In this document: piece by piece, positions 39,577-47,756 of the stretch | How the letters are laid out: the number at the start of each line of letters is the position of its first letter | How positions within the stretch are numbered: the stretch's first letter is position 1 | Assembly: GCA_028753945.1 (NCBI GenBank) | Contig: JAPNXP010000014.1 | Span: 4,836,001-4,900,000 of the forward strand | Reading direction: 5' to 3' | From: Hexactinellida sp. DTS-2022 | Taxonomy: Eukaryota; Porifera; Hexactinellida | Length of the DNA: 64,000 nt | The notes under the pieces: generated by a model | The model's input: the letters and a program-made list of their open reading frames with translations, nothing else | Told to the model about the DNA's origin: nothing | Database searches by the model: none | Made by a program: the position numbers and the translations under genes

Positions 39577-39755
39577 TTATTATACAGGCATTTGTAAATA
39601 CGCTCCTAATCCTGGTCTGATCCAATTTTCGTACGCCTAAATCACAAATTAATGTTACGGTATAGGAGAGAATTCCAAATTTTCGCGCTCCTAAAGTCAA
39701 ATTTTCCAAAAATAATGCTAAAAAAGGAGCGTCTCGCGCTCTTGGATAATTCCTT
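39577..39755. repeat. Dispersed repeat family L copy 2
   Basis: Matches 11143-11335 block by block (TTTGTAAATACGCTCC, CCTGGTCTGATCCAATTTTC, TCGCGCTCCTAA). Lies between selenoproteins b and c. Confidence 0.8.
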
Positions 39756-39837
39756 GCCAGGCTGTTTTCTGCTCACGATCACACTTTGTGATAGAATTTT
39801 AAGCGAGGGTATGGAGATGGGGAAATCTAACCGAACT

Positions 39838-39976
39838 ATAGTAGAACCTCGTTAGTACGATCATGGTTAATACGGACACTATATTTCAGTACCCTTCAAA
39901 GCCTTTTCAATACAAATTATATTGGTTAGTATGAATTTTGACGGTCCCATATGTTCGTACTAACGAGGTTCTACTG
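39838..39976. mobile_element. MITE family B copy
   Basis: Left TAGTAGAACCTCGTTAGTAC, right GTACTAACGAGGTTCTACTG then TA; core CAGTACCCTTCAAAGCCTTT. Confidence 0.8.
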
Positions 39977-40102
39977 TATATTGTTGTAATACTCTTTCCA
40001 GCGAGTAAACAACGTTTCAGGATGATTTGTTTACATTTAGTTATAATTATTCAGATTATTGCTACACTAATTTCTATTATTGAGAGAAATAATAATTGAA
40101 TT

Positions 40103-40168
40103 GACTCGAAAAATCTGCAAATAATACCAATTCTAGTTTGTTTCTACTATTCGCTTCATAAATGAGTC
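40103..40168 (-). ncRNA. SECIS element of selenoprotein c
   Basis: Minus strand. Helix I GACTC/GAGTC. ATGA (40159-40156) opposite AGAT (40116-40113). Helix II GCGAATAGTAG with TATTATTTGC (10 pairs). The apical loop begins AAACAAAC. Lies about 40 bp past the stop at 40205. Confidence 0.9.
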
Positions 40169-40204
40169 GTACATCAAGCTATCTCCCAATTGTTAGCCGA
40201 TATT

Positions 40205-40777
40205 TTAAGGTTTCATCTGCAACATCTCATCTACGGGCGGCCAATCATCAGGACTCTCGCTTTTATATAAATACACAATCTTTCCTTCTCTTGTTATAAT
40301 CAGCTCGCCTCCAGATTGAGTTGGAATGTCTCCTCGAGGTATTCTTGGTATAGTCCGAGTTCTAACAATATACGTTAACGTTCTGAATACTGTCTTAGGT
40401 TTACAATTGGATGTGCCCTTGTACTCGAGTAGCTTGTAAATACTGTAATCTGAGTCGGTATACATTTGAAAATTGGTATGGACATCTTGTATCCATTTCT
40501 TAGCAGTCGCACGGTCGTAGAATGAGACAAGAACTACGTTTAGTTGGTCTAATATTTGTTGATTATAGCCCAACTGTTTAACGTGTTCTTGGCAGAATAT
40601 TCAAAGGTGATGACGTAAGAATACAAAAAGTGTATTCTTTGAATCATCTGTTGAAGCAATCTCTCTGATCAATATTTTCTTTTCGCTCTCCATTTCCATT
40701 AGTGTCAGAGTTGACTCAAGAGAGTCTCCTACTTTCAAAACTGGGTCTGATGAGCTGCTGGATTTTCCCTCAGCCAT
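40205..40777 (-). CDS. SelL/SelU-like selenoprotein c (UxxC)
   Basis: 190 residues with one Sec at codon 59 (40603-40601). The motif is U-I-F-C, so the second Sec of the paralogs is a cysteine (Cys62) here. Start MAEGKSSSSSDPV by homology; an in-frame ATG at 40828 is also open. Order of parts: VGDSLEST, KNTLFVFLRHHL, UIFC, QEHVKQLG, LDQLNVVLVSFYDRATAKKW, YTDSDYSIYKLLEY, TQSGGELIITREGKIVYLYK. It is closest to copy a. Family-wise the UxxC form recalls SelU, while the UxxU neighbours recall SelL. Its own SECIS is at 40103-40168. It is divergent from copy d across 943 bp, suggesting separate or bidirectional promoters there. Confidence 0.91.
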
Positions 40778-41500
40778 TTGTAACAATGTCTTTTGAATAC
40801 CTGACCTATCACAAACTATCAATAGCACATAATAAGCGTACTAAATTTGTACAGATATTTGACCGAAGTTTATTGGAATAACACCTAGGATTTATTTATA
40901 TGCCCAATGTCGGCGAATTCTTTTTTTACATAATTTAAGCCATTGGAATGGTAAGTTTCTTTAATTAACACCTAAAATCACCTATTAGACATCCGGAGTC
41001 TGTTTTTGTTTTTTAATTCTCGCCAACAAGTGCAAGCAACGGCTGTTTCCATCTAAGTAAACTCTAAATTAATTGTCTAGTATTTCAACAATTTTCCAAG
41101 GAATTAATTAAAAAATTTCGTTTCGTTCGGTCATATGTTGGGTGTACTGATTCAAATGTTTACCTTGTATATTAATAATCTTCTTATTATACTCTTTTAA
41201 TATTCAGAGAACCATAAGAGCCGACTATTATAGTATAATATTAAAGTTTCACTTGACTGAACCATACACCGTGTCATACAATATTTTCCCATTTATCACT
41301 GCATGCCCAGCTAGCTACATTGTATAACAGCTGATCACCTATTCAGGCTATTCTATACAATGTATTTCACTCGACTGTGAATACACGCTTTCTTATAGAG
41401 CGATATTTGTCACAAATCAAACATAGAAAATATTCCATGATTCAAAATGTTAGGGATTTAGTTTAATTGCATATGTTATCTGCTCTCTTCAATATACTTA

Positions 41501-41688
41501 CAGTCAACTCCGCTTAATAGAGCCACCGGTTAATAGATTTCTCCGCTTAATCGGATCAAATAATCACAGGATTTATAGAACGGAATTACATTTTGGCTAA
41601 AATATTTTCGGTTATTAGATTTCTCCGCTTAATTAATCGGGTCAAAGTAACCTGGTCCCGAGGTGACTCTATTAAGCGGAGTCGACTG
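41501..41688. mobile_element. MITE family A copy immediately upstream of selenoprotein d
   Basis: CAGTCAACTCCGCTTAATAG at left, ATTAAGCGGAGTCGACTG at right, TA at 41499-41500 and 41689-41690. Ends 31 bp before the ATG at 41720, so it lies in its 5' UTR or promoter. Confidence 0.9.
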
Positions 41689-41719
41689 TACTTTATTTGC
41701 TAAACTCTATAATCATAGC

Positions 41720-42334
41720 ATGGCTGAGCGGGATCCTACTGGTCCTATATCGCTCAATCTAGGGGACACTCTACACCCCTCTCTTGTCGTATCAGATTAT
41801 AAGAACGGAGATAGGATATCATTGTTAGACATAGCTAAAAGGAGAGATGATGGAATTCCAATTGCTCGTGAGAGAACTTTATTTGTGCTTCTCAGACATT
41901 CCAATTGACTCCCATGAAAGCTCCACGTACAGGAGCTAGCTGGGGCACAGGAAGAACTGAATGGGCTCAGTATTGCACTCGTAGCTAATTATGATAGAGA
42001 AACAGCAGGTAACTGGCTGAATGAAGCAAACGTAGATTTTCCTATTTATCTCGATCAAACTTCGGCTGTGTATAGAGCCTTGGGTTTACCTGTCTCTTCT
42101 TTCAAAAGTTGGCATGTCTACACTTTATGGTGGTATCTGAAGAAAGCATACCAAGGACACACTATACAGTGGCCTAGGAGAGATGAAGAGGCGTCTCAAT
42201 TGGGTGGAGATTTTATTGTTGACTCAGAAGGGAATATTATATATCTCCATCGATGTGAGAGGCCAGAAGATAGACCTACTATTGGAGAGTTAGTCAATGC
42301 ATTATCTGAACATAATACGAAAAGTAAACTGTAA
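41720..42334 (+). CDS. SelL-like diselenide selenoprotein d (UxxU)
   Basis: 204 residues with Sec at codons 63 (41906-41908) and 66 (41915-41917). It is the only copy on the plus strand. Start MAERDPTGPISLNLGD. ERTLFVLLRHSN runs into U-L-P-U, then KLHVQELAGAQEELNGLSIA, LVANYDRETAGNWL, FPIYLDQTSAVYRALGL, QLGGDFIVDSEGNIIYLHRC and RPTIGELVNAL. The QLGG and DSEGNIIYLH stretches match the QQGG and GPGNNIHFIH region of PRXL2C. Compared with the others it has a few extra residues before the redox strand (RDDGIPIARE). Intronless. A textbook SECIS lies 19 bp after TAA. A MITE sits 31 bp before the ATG. Confidence 0.92.
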
Positions 42335-42352
42335 ATTTATTGGTAAGATTGG

Positions 42353-42412
42353 TTCTGAGTTTGATGTGGATAGTAGAAACCGTTTTGGTTATTATTTACT
42401 GACTTGTCAGAG
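42353..42412 (+). ncRNA. SECIS element of selenoprotein d
   Basis: Helix I TTCTGA/TCAGAG, a 3x3 internal loop, TGAT (42362-42365) opposite TGAC (42400-42403). An 11-bp helix II, GTGGATAGTAG with TTATTATTTAC, fully paired counting G-U. The 12-nt apical loop begins AAACCG; CC..GG could add a mini-stem (form II). Confidence 0.92.
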
Positions 42413-42450
42413 CTCAATTTTATTGTATATTTTTATATACGTATTTAATA

Positions 42451-42633
42451 CAGTAGAACCTCGTTAGTACGAACACAGTTGTTACGAATTACCGGTTAAT
42501 TGATATTAAGCACTATTTCAGTCCCCTTCGAAACATTTTCAATACAAATTATATTGGTTAATTTATACGAATTCCGGAAAAGGCGAAGGCATTTAGACGG
42601 TCCCTTTGTGTTCGTACTAACGAAGTTCTACTG
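42451..42633. mobile_element. MITE family B copy
   Basis: CAGTAGAACCTCGTTAGTAC at left, GTACTAACGAAGTTCTACTG at right, TA at 42449-42450 and 42634-42635. Confidence 0.88.
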
Positions 42634-42937
42634 TATTTATTCTTCTATTATTAATATCGATTTTAGACTATTAATTAATAGATTGGGATACGTAACTGTA
42701 ATAAATTGATTTGGTGTTTTTTTTTGGTCAAAAGTTTATTCATTACTCTTACCATATGGAAATCGAATTTTGCTTATGAAACCTGACTAAACGACTTAAA
42801 TATTCATATTATATTACTAATATTTCTGGCTAATTCCATATACCTATTCGCAATCAAACATAACACTGTTATCGTTACTAGATAGCGATTGTCTCTCAAA
42901 ACTCTAACTATATCATCAGATAATTCGCGTGCTTAAA

Positions 42938-44038
42938 ATGTCTGAAACAGAAGTCCCCCTAACTGAGACAGACACAATGGACGCAGCTCTCAACGCTTCA
43001 GCTAACCTGACTCGCTACACTGCTTCCAGAGAGGCTCTGGTCGTGGCCTATTCAAGCATGCTAATTATGGCACTAACACCTATTATTATAGGATCAATTC
43101 GGTCGGTCGGATTTCATCTGTTGGAGCGAAGTTCTGGTAAGCCAGAAAATACAGAAATAATCACGGAAAAAAAAGCAATGCTATTTCCCTTCTACGCTAG
43201 TGCAGTGTTACTTAGTTTCTATATAGTTTTTAAATACTGCCCTCCGGACATAGTTAACTTTATTATTTCGTCAGTATTCACATGGCTGGGTGTAGTTAGT
43301 ATGTCCTTTTTCATTGAGAAATCCATTGTGAATTGTGGGTTCACTCAAGTGGAGTTATTCTCACTGTTTGGCACTCCAATCACAGCACTCACTATCCTAT
43401 CATTCGTTTTCTCCAGTTTATTCGGAGGTTGGTATTTCATGGAGAAACATTGGGTAGCGAATAATCTAATTGGTCTCACGCTAGCAACGTCCGCTATCGA
43501 AAGTATTCCAATCCAAAGCGTGTCTGTGGCTAGTATCATGATGGGTGGTCTTTTCGTTTATGATATATTTTGGGTTTTCGGAACAGATGTGATGGTAACA
43601 GTTGCCAAATCATTTGATGCGCCAATAAAATTAATGTTTCCACTCGATTTTTTAGACCTAGGCTTTTCGGGTTCGATGCATACAATGCTTGGGTTAGGAG
43701 ATATTGTAGTACCAGGCTTATTAATAGCAATGTTCTGTAGATATGATAACTCTCGGAAAGTTGGGTCAAGGTTTTATTTCTACACCAGTTTAATTTCTTA
43801 TATATTTGGTATGGTAGTTACTGTGATTGTATTGCAAATATTCCAAGCAGCACAACCTGCACTACTTTACCTGGTACCAGCTTGCCTAGGCATTCCTCTC
43901 ATCACTGCATTCCTATGCGGCGACTTGGATACTCTATTGAAGTATGAAGATTACGAAGAGGAGATGGTAAATAAAGTGAAACAAACTGTGTCCCAGAAAG
44001 AAGAACAAATGATCCCTGGATCTAAGAAAGATGATTAA
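42938..44038 (+). CDS. HM13: Signal peptide peptidase (intramembrane aspartyl protease)
   Basis: Multi-pass ER protease that cleaves left-over signal peptides within the membrane. Intronless, 366 residues from the ATG of MSETEVPLTE. It has the N-terminal glycosylatable segment (LNASANLTR), nine predicted hydrophobic spans, and the three family signatures: the YD aspartate in GGLFVYDIFWVFGTDVMV, the GLGD aspartate in MLGLGDIVVPGLL, and QPALLYLVP (PAL). The cytosolic tail ends KKDD, a KKxx-type ER retrieval signal as in SPP. ER type (HM13) is favoured over the SPPL2/3 types by that tail, the length, and the absence of a signal peptide with a PA domain. Confidence 0.95.
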   Translation: MSETEVPLTETDTMDAALNASANLTRYTASREALVVAYSSMLIMALTPIIIGSIRSVGFHLLERSSGKPENTEIITEKKAMLFPFYASAVLLSFYIVFKYCPPDIVNFIISSVFTWLGVVSMSFFIEKSIVNCGFTQVELFSLFGTPITALTILSFVFSSLFGGWYFMEKHWVANNLIGLTLATSAIESIPIQSVSVASIMMGGLFVYDIFWVFGTDVMVTVAKSFDAPIKLMFPLDFLDLGFSGSMHTMLGLGDIVVPGLLIAMFCRYDNSRKVGSRFYFYTSLISYIFGMVVTVIVLQIFQAAQPALLYLVPACLGIPLITAFLCGDLDTLLKYEDYEEEMVNKVKQTVSQKEEQMIPGSKKDD

Positions 44039-44517
44039 ATTTACTTGTATTATGAATATAGTATACCGGTATTTGTTGTGTTAACAAACGTTAGTTAATT
44101 GTAGGTGTAGCTCATTCTTAACTCATATACTACTTGTATTGTTTCAAGTACTAGGGTGGCGATAAGCCAAAATATCGGGGGTCGAATCAGGTCTTCATCT
44201 GAAAAATTTACGCATTAATTTGCGCTCAAATTACTTAAGATAACTGGGCCAGAATTTTTTTTTGTGGGCAAGTGCTGTTATACAAATCCTATGAGAACTG
44301 CCAAGTTTAATTAATTTCACAATGAATAGTTCGTTTGTATTATTTCTCTGCCTTCTGAATTTATTGAATTTACTATTGTTTCTTTTCGTCTCATGACAAA
44401 AATATTTCCATTTCACTGATTTCCTATGCCAATGTATACAATAGACTTTCCTTGAATATACTAATTTATTGAGGACACGTTTCCTATTGTTATTATACTC
44501 ACACGGTCATTCTCTAA
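44039..44517. other. Intergenic, no feature recognised
   Basis: AT-rich spacer between HM13-like and SETMAR-like genes on the same strand. A short minus-strand open frame here has no coding features. Confidence 0.65.
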
Positions 44518-45285
44518 ATGGCCTCTAATTCAACTGCTCCATTCGACCACATCTCTCTACGTAGTTATTCTATTGAAGGCATTAACGATGTAGAATGCTA
44601 TTATCCCGGCTGTGAGTGTCAATCTTGTTCTCCCGCTCATTGTAACTGTATATTAAATGCTACGCATCCAGCAATTAAACCAGCATTCAAAGATGGCATA
44701 CTTAACACTGAGGAGATGAATTCCGATGAGGAATATACGTTACCAATTTATGAATGTAACTCGAAATGTACTTGTGATTTGAGCTGTGCTAATAGGGTAA
44801 CACAGAGAGGTGGGATTACAACCCTTGAAGTGTTCCGTACAGAGAATAAAGGTTACGGTATACGCAGTAGTAAACATATTTCATCAGGACTATTTGTAAC
44901 AGAGTTCATAGGAGAAGTTGTGAGGGTTATAGAAGCGAAAAAGCGATTGGAAAAGTTAACTGAAAACGATTCTTGTTTTATAATTGTACTCAAAGAACAT
45001 GCAGGAGACTCTAAGACGTTCATTACTTGCATTGATGCAACTTTAACAGGAAACGAGTCTCGTTTTATAAACCATTCTTGTGAGCCTAATCTAATTATGC
45101 TGCCAGTCCGAGTCAACTCTATTGTTCCCCGTCTCTGTTTATTTAGCCAGAAGGAAATAGCTGTCGGGGAAGAGCTTACATATGATTATGTAGGTGGGAG
45201 TGACGCCTTATTTAATAGGAGAACTGGAAAGTGTTTTTGTAATTCTGTGAATTGTAGGGGGTTCCTACCTTTTCAGGATCTTTAA
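44518..45285 (+). CDS. SETMAR-like SET-domain histone methyltransferase
   Basis: Intronless, 255 residues. Pre-SET cysteines (CYYPGCECQSCSPAHCNC, YECNSKCTCDLSCANR) are followed by a SET domain: TENKGYGIRSSKHISSGLFV, the catalytic core RFINHSCEPNLIMLPVRV, VPRLCLFSQKEIAVGEELTYDYVG, and post-SET FCNSVNCRGFLPF. FINHSCEPNL...PVR.. .VPRL.LF and the FLPF ending match the SET moiety of human SETMAR more than SUV39H or G9a. Vertebrate SETMAR methylates H3K36/K4-type sites in reports; substrate here is not inferable. No mariner transposase is fused or adjacent, as expected, since that fusion is primate-specific. Presumably nuclear. Confidence 0.88.
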   Translation: MASNSTAPFDHISLRSYSIEGINDVECYYPGCECQSCSPAHCNCILNATHPAIKPAFKDGILNTEEMNSDEEYTLPIYECNSKCTCDLSCANRVTQRGGITTLEVFRTENKGYGIRSSKHISSGLFVTEFIGEVVRVIEAKKRLEKLTENDSCFIIVLKEHAGDSKTFITCIDATLTGNESRFINHSCEPNLIMLPVRVNSIVPRLCLFSQKEIAVGEELTYDYVGGSDALFNRRTGKCFCNSVNCRGFLPFQDL

Positions 45286-45674
45286 TGGTTGTCTCTATTT
45301 TTCATTTTCGTGGTTATTTGTTATACAATCATCTTAATATTTAAGTTTACTACATCAGCCTTAGGTCAAATAAAAAATGCTATGAAGCCCGAAACAGTGT
45401 TTAGTATCTTTTTACTAACGAGAGTCTACTGATTATCGGCACTCGAATGCACCATATAACCTTTACTTATTAAAACTGTTTAAAATATCTACGTAATTTG
45501 CTTACACTTTTTTTAATACACAAATATAAAATAATAATAATATGAATAATATGAAGCAACCAGCAAAAGAAGCAAACCTAATTACAAATTGCCAAAACTA
45601 AAACACTACCAAATGTATAGCATTGCAGAGCTCATACACCACAAAGTCTATCTAAATTTATTTATTAGGTTTTT
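45286..45674. other. Convergent intergenic region
   Basis: 3' flanks of the SETMAR-like (+) and PKC (-) genes. A stray MITE-end-like ACTAACGAGAGTCTACTG lies near 45415-45432. Nothing else seen. Confidence 0.6.
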
Positions 45675-47756
45675 CTAAGAAGATTCTGCTTCCCTTTCAA
45701 CAGCCATTCTTTCTTTCCGAACCGCGATCCTCAAATCTGGACTTGTGTATTCAAATCCCTCGAAAGCTTCATGCTGCATAAGAATACTATTACGACCTGC
45801 TGTTTGTGTAATTCTATTGGAAGACTGTGTGAATTCTTTGTCGAAATTCGCCATTGACTTTTTGTCCTTGATAACTGGCACGAAAGGCGGTTCCACTCCT
45901 TGTTTCCCTAACAGCTCCCAATCGATGTCTGCGAAAAATTTATTCGCTTGGAAGTTCTTCTGTCCATCAACTGGATCATATCCTAGTCTCTCTTTCGGGA
46001 TTTTCTTCAACAGAGCACCTATTAGCTTCTGAGCATCTTTCGAGAATGTGCTTGGGTAACTTGGAGTCCGGTTCTTTATATTTGCAATTACCATTTCTTC
46101 TGTACGTGCGTCGAATGGTGTTCTTCCGGCAATCATCTCATACAACACAGCACCCATGCTCCACATGTCAACTGAATTGTCGTATTCCTTTCGCTGTAGG
46201 ATTTCAGGAGCCATGTAATCAAGTGTACCACAGTAAGTCTTAGTACCCGACTTGCCATTCTTTATTCCTTCTTTGCAGAGACCGAAATCTGCAAGTTTTA
46301 CATGTCCTTGAGCGTTCAACAGAACATTATCTGGCTTCAGGTCTCGGTATATAATTTCTTTTGCGTGCAGAAAGAATATCCCAAGTGAAATCTCTGCTAT
46401 GTAAAACTTTGAACGTTCTTCGGTAAAACGATGATTTTTAAGGAGATGGAATAAAAGATCTCCTCCAGGGAGAAACTCCATCACCATGTAGAGATTCTCT
46501 TCATCTTGAAATGAAGTTTTGAGGGCAGTTAGGAAGGGTGGTTTGTTCTTATCTTCCAGGGCTAGAACGAGTTTCTCCATCATGGTGCAATCTGCTGCGT
46601 CGTATTCAAGCACAAGTTCTTTGTGCAAAACTTTTAGTGCAAACACATCATCCGTGTATTTACTCTCAGCCATAAATACTTTGCCGAACGCGCCTTTTCC
46701 AAGTACACCAAGCAGCTTGAACTGATCCAGTACCATCACATCTTCCACTGTCATACCAGGTATGTTTGATACAGCCAGACTGAGATTTAATGGAAGAGAC
46801 TTAGTCGGGGAGCTAAGACGAACAGTCTTGATCTGATCGATCAATCGTTTAATTTCTTCTTCATCCGATTCTACAACAGTCCTGGTGTTGAGATGCCTGC
46901 CAACTTGTTCACTGTAAAGAGTAAACCAGATGTCTTCTGGTTTTGTAAAGTTTGCCAACTCACTCATACCGAATGACATCCCGCCTAAAAATCGACCTGA
47001 AAAGTCCATCATTTCAATGTTCATTCTTTCGCATTTGGAAGGATTGAAAGGAATCACGAAACTCTCGTTGAACACAGGTGCCAGAGTACGTTCTTCCATC
47101 TCTGTTTTATGTGTGATTACCACTTTCCCTTTCTGGTCAACCATTGTCACTTGACAGTATGGATCTGACATTCCATCTCCGTCACTTGGTAGCAGATTTT
47201 TTGCTTGCTTTATGTCAATAACTATTACTGGATTCCTGTCATTCATCTCATTGAATCTGATGTTCATTTGTAGTCGCCCGTACTTTTCAACACAATGCGT
47301 CCCACATAGGTTAGCAACGAACGGTTTGCAATAGGAATGCACATTGATGCCACAATCTGCGTCGCTGCATTGATAACCTTGTCTGAACAGCCCATATAGC
47401 ATCTGGCCACAGTGGTCACAGTATGTGAATCTGCTGTACGAATGTACTTGGAAGTCGTGCACCTTCCCCTCGCTTTTCTTCAATATTTGAATTCCTTTGG
47501 CGCTCTTTGGGCAATTGAATGCTACTAGATCCACGCAATGTCGATGCAACACGTAACCACATTGGAGACATTGGAATCCCTGCTTTCCTAATCCGTATAT
47601 GAAGGTCCTACAATGCGAACAGTATGTTGGTTGTTTGAAGAAATGCTGTTCAAATGTATGATCCTTCATTACTACTCGCTTTTTCTCGCGTATTGCTCTT
47701 CTACGCGCTATGTCTCTGTGACAAGTTTCATCTTTCTCATCCACTGAGCTGGCCAT
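45675..47756 (-). CDS. Protein kinase C, conventional layout, paralog 1
   Basis: Ser/Thr kinase for diacylglycerol/Ca signalling. Intronless, 693 residues. An N-terminal pseudosubstrate-like basic stretch (RRRAIREKKRV) precedes C1A (HTFEQHFFKQPTYCSHC) and C1B (HSYSRFTYCDHCGQMLYG), both with full HxnC zinc ligands. The C2 domain (about 160-275) has DGMSDPYCQV. Kinase: LGKGAFGKVF, FALKVL, YRDLKPDN, DFGLCKEG, activation loop TYCGTLDYMAPE. The hydrophobic motif is FEGFEYTSP, with Glu where conventional PKCs carry a phosphorylated Ser. In C2 loop 3 the family's WDWD..D pattern reads MMDFSGRFLGG, so two Ca-ligand Asp and some residues are missing. Membrane response may therefore be Ca-independent. 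Domain order is that of cPKC alpha/beta/gamma. Confidence 0.95.
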   Translation of the reverse strand: MASSVDEKDETCHRDIARRRAIREKKRVVMKDHTFEQHFFKQPTYCSHCRTFIYGLGKQGFQCLQCGYVLHRHCVDLVAFNCPKSAKGIQILKKSEGKVHDFQVHSYSRFTYCDHCGQMLYGLFRQGYQCSDADCGINVHSYCKPFVANLCGTHCVEKYGRLQMNIRFNEMNDRNPVIVIDIKQAKNLLPSDGDGMSDPYCQVTMVDQKGKVVITHKTEMEERTLAPVFNESFVIPFNPSKCERMNIEMMDFSGRFLGGMSFGMSELANFTKPEDIWFTLYSEQVGRHLNTRTVVESDEEEIKRLIDQIKTVRLSSPTKSLPLNLSLAVSNIPGMTVEDVMVLDQFKLLGVLGKGAFGKVFMAESKYTDDVFALKVLHKELVLEYDAADCTMMEKLVLALEDKNKPPFLTALKTSFQDEENLYMVMEFLPGGDLLFHLLKNHRFTEERSKFYIAEISLGIFFLHAKEIIYRDLKPDNVLLNAQGHVKLADFGLCKEGIKNGKSGTKTYCGTLDYMAPEILQRKEYDNSVDMWSMGAVLYEMIAGRTPFDARTEEMVIANIKNRTPSYPSTFSKDAQKLIGALLKKIPKERLGYDPVDGQKNFQANKFFADIDWELLGKQGVEPPFVPVIKDKKSMANFDKEFTQSSNRITQTAGRNSILMQHEAFEGFEYTSPDLRIAVRKERMAVEREAESS

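Noticed and set aside
37581-42334. Four selenoprotein genes as pseudogenes broken by stop codons
   Set aside because: All seven stops are TGA, all sit at the same two redox columns, the rest of each frame is open and conserved, and each copy has a SECIS-like hairpin. Random decay would not give this.
44518-45285. SETMAR-like gene as a transposase fusion
   Set aside because: The frame ends after the post-SET motif, and no mariner transposase follows before the next gene.
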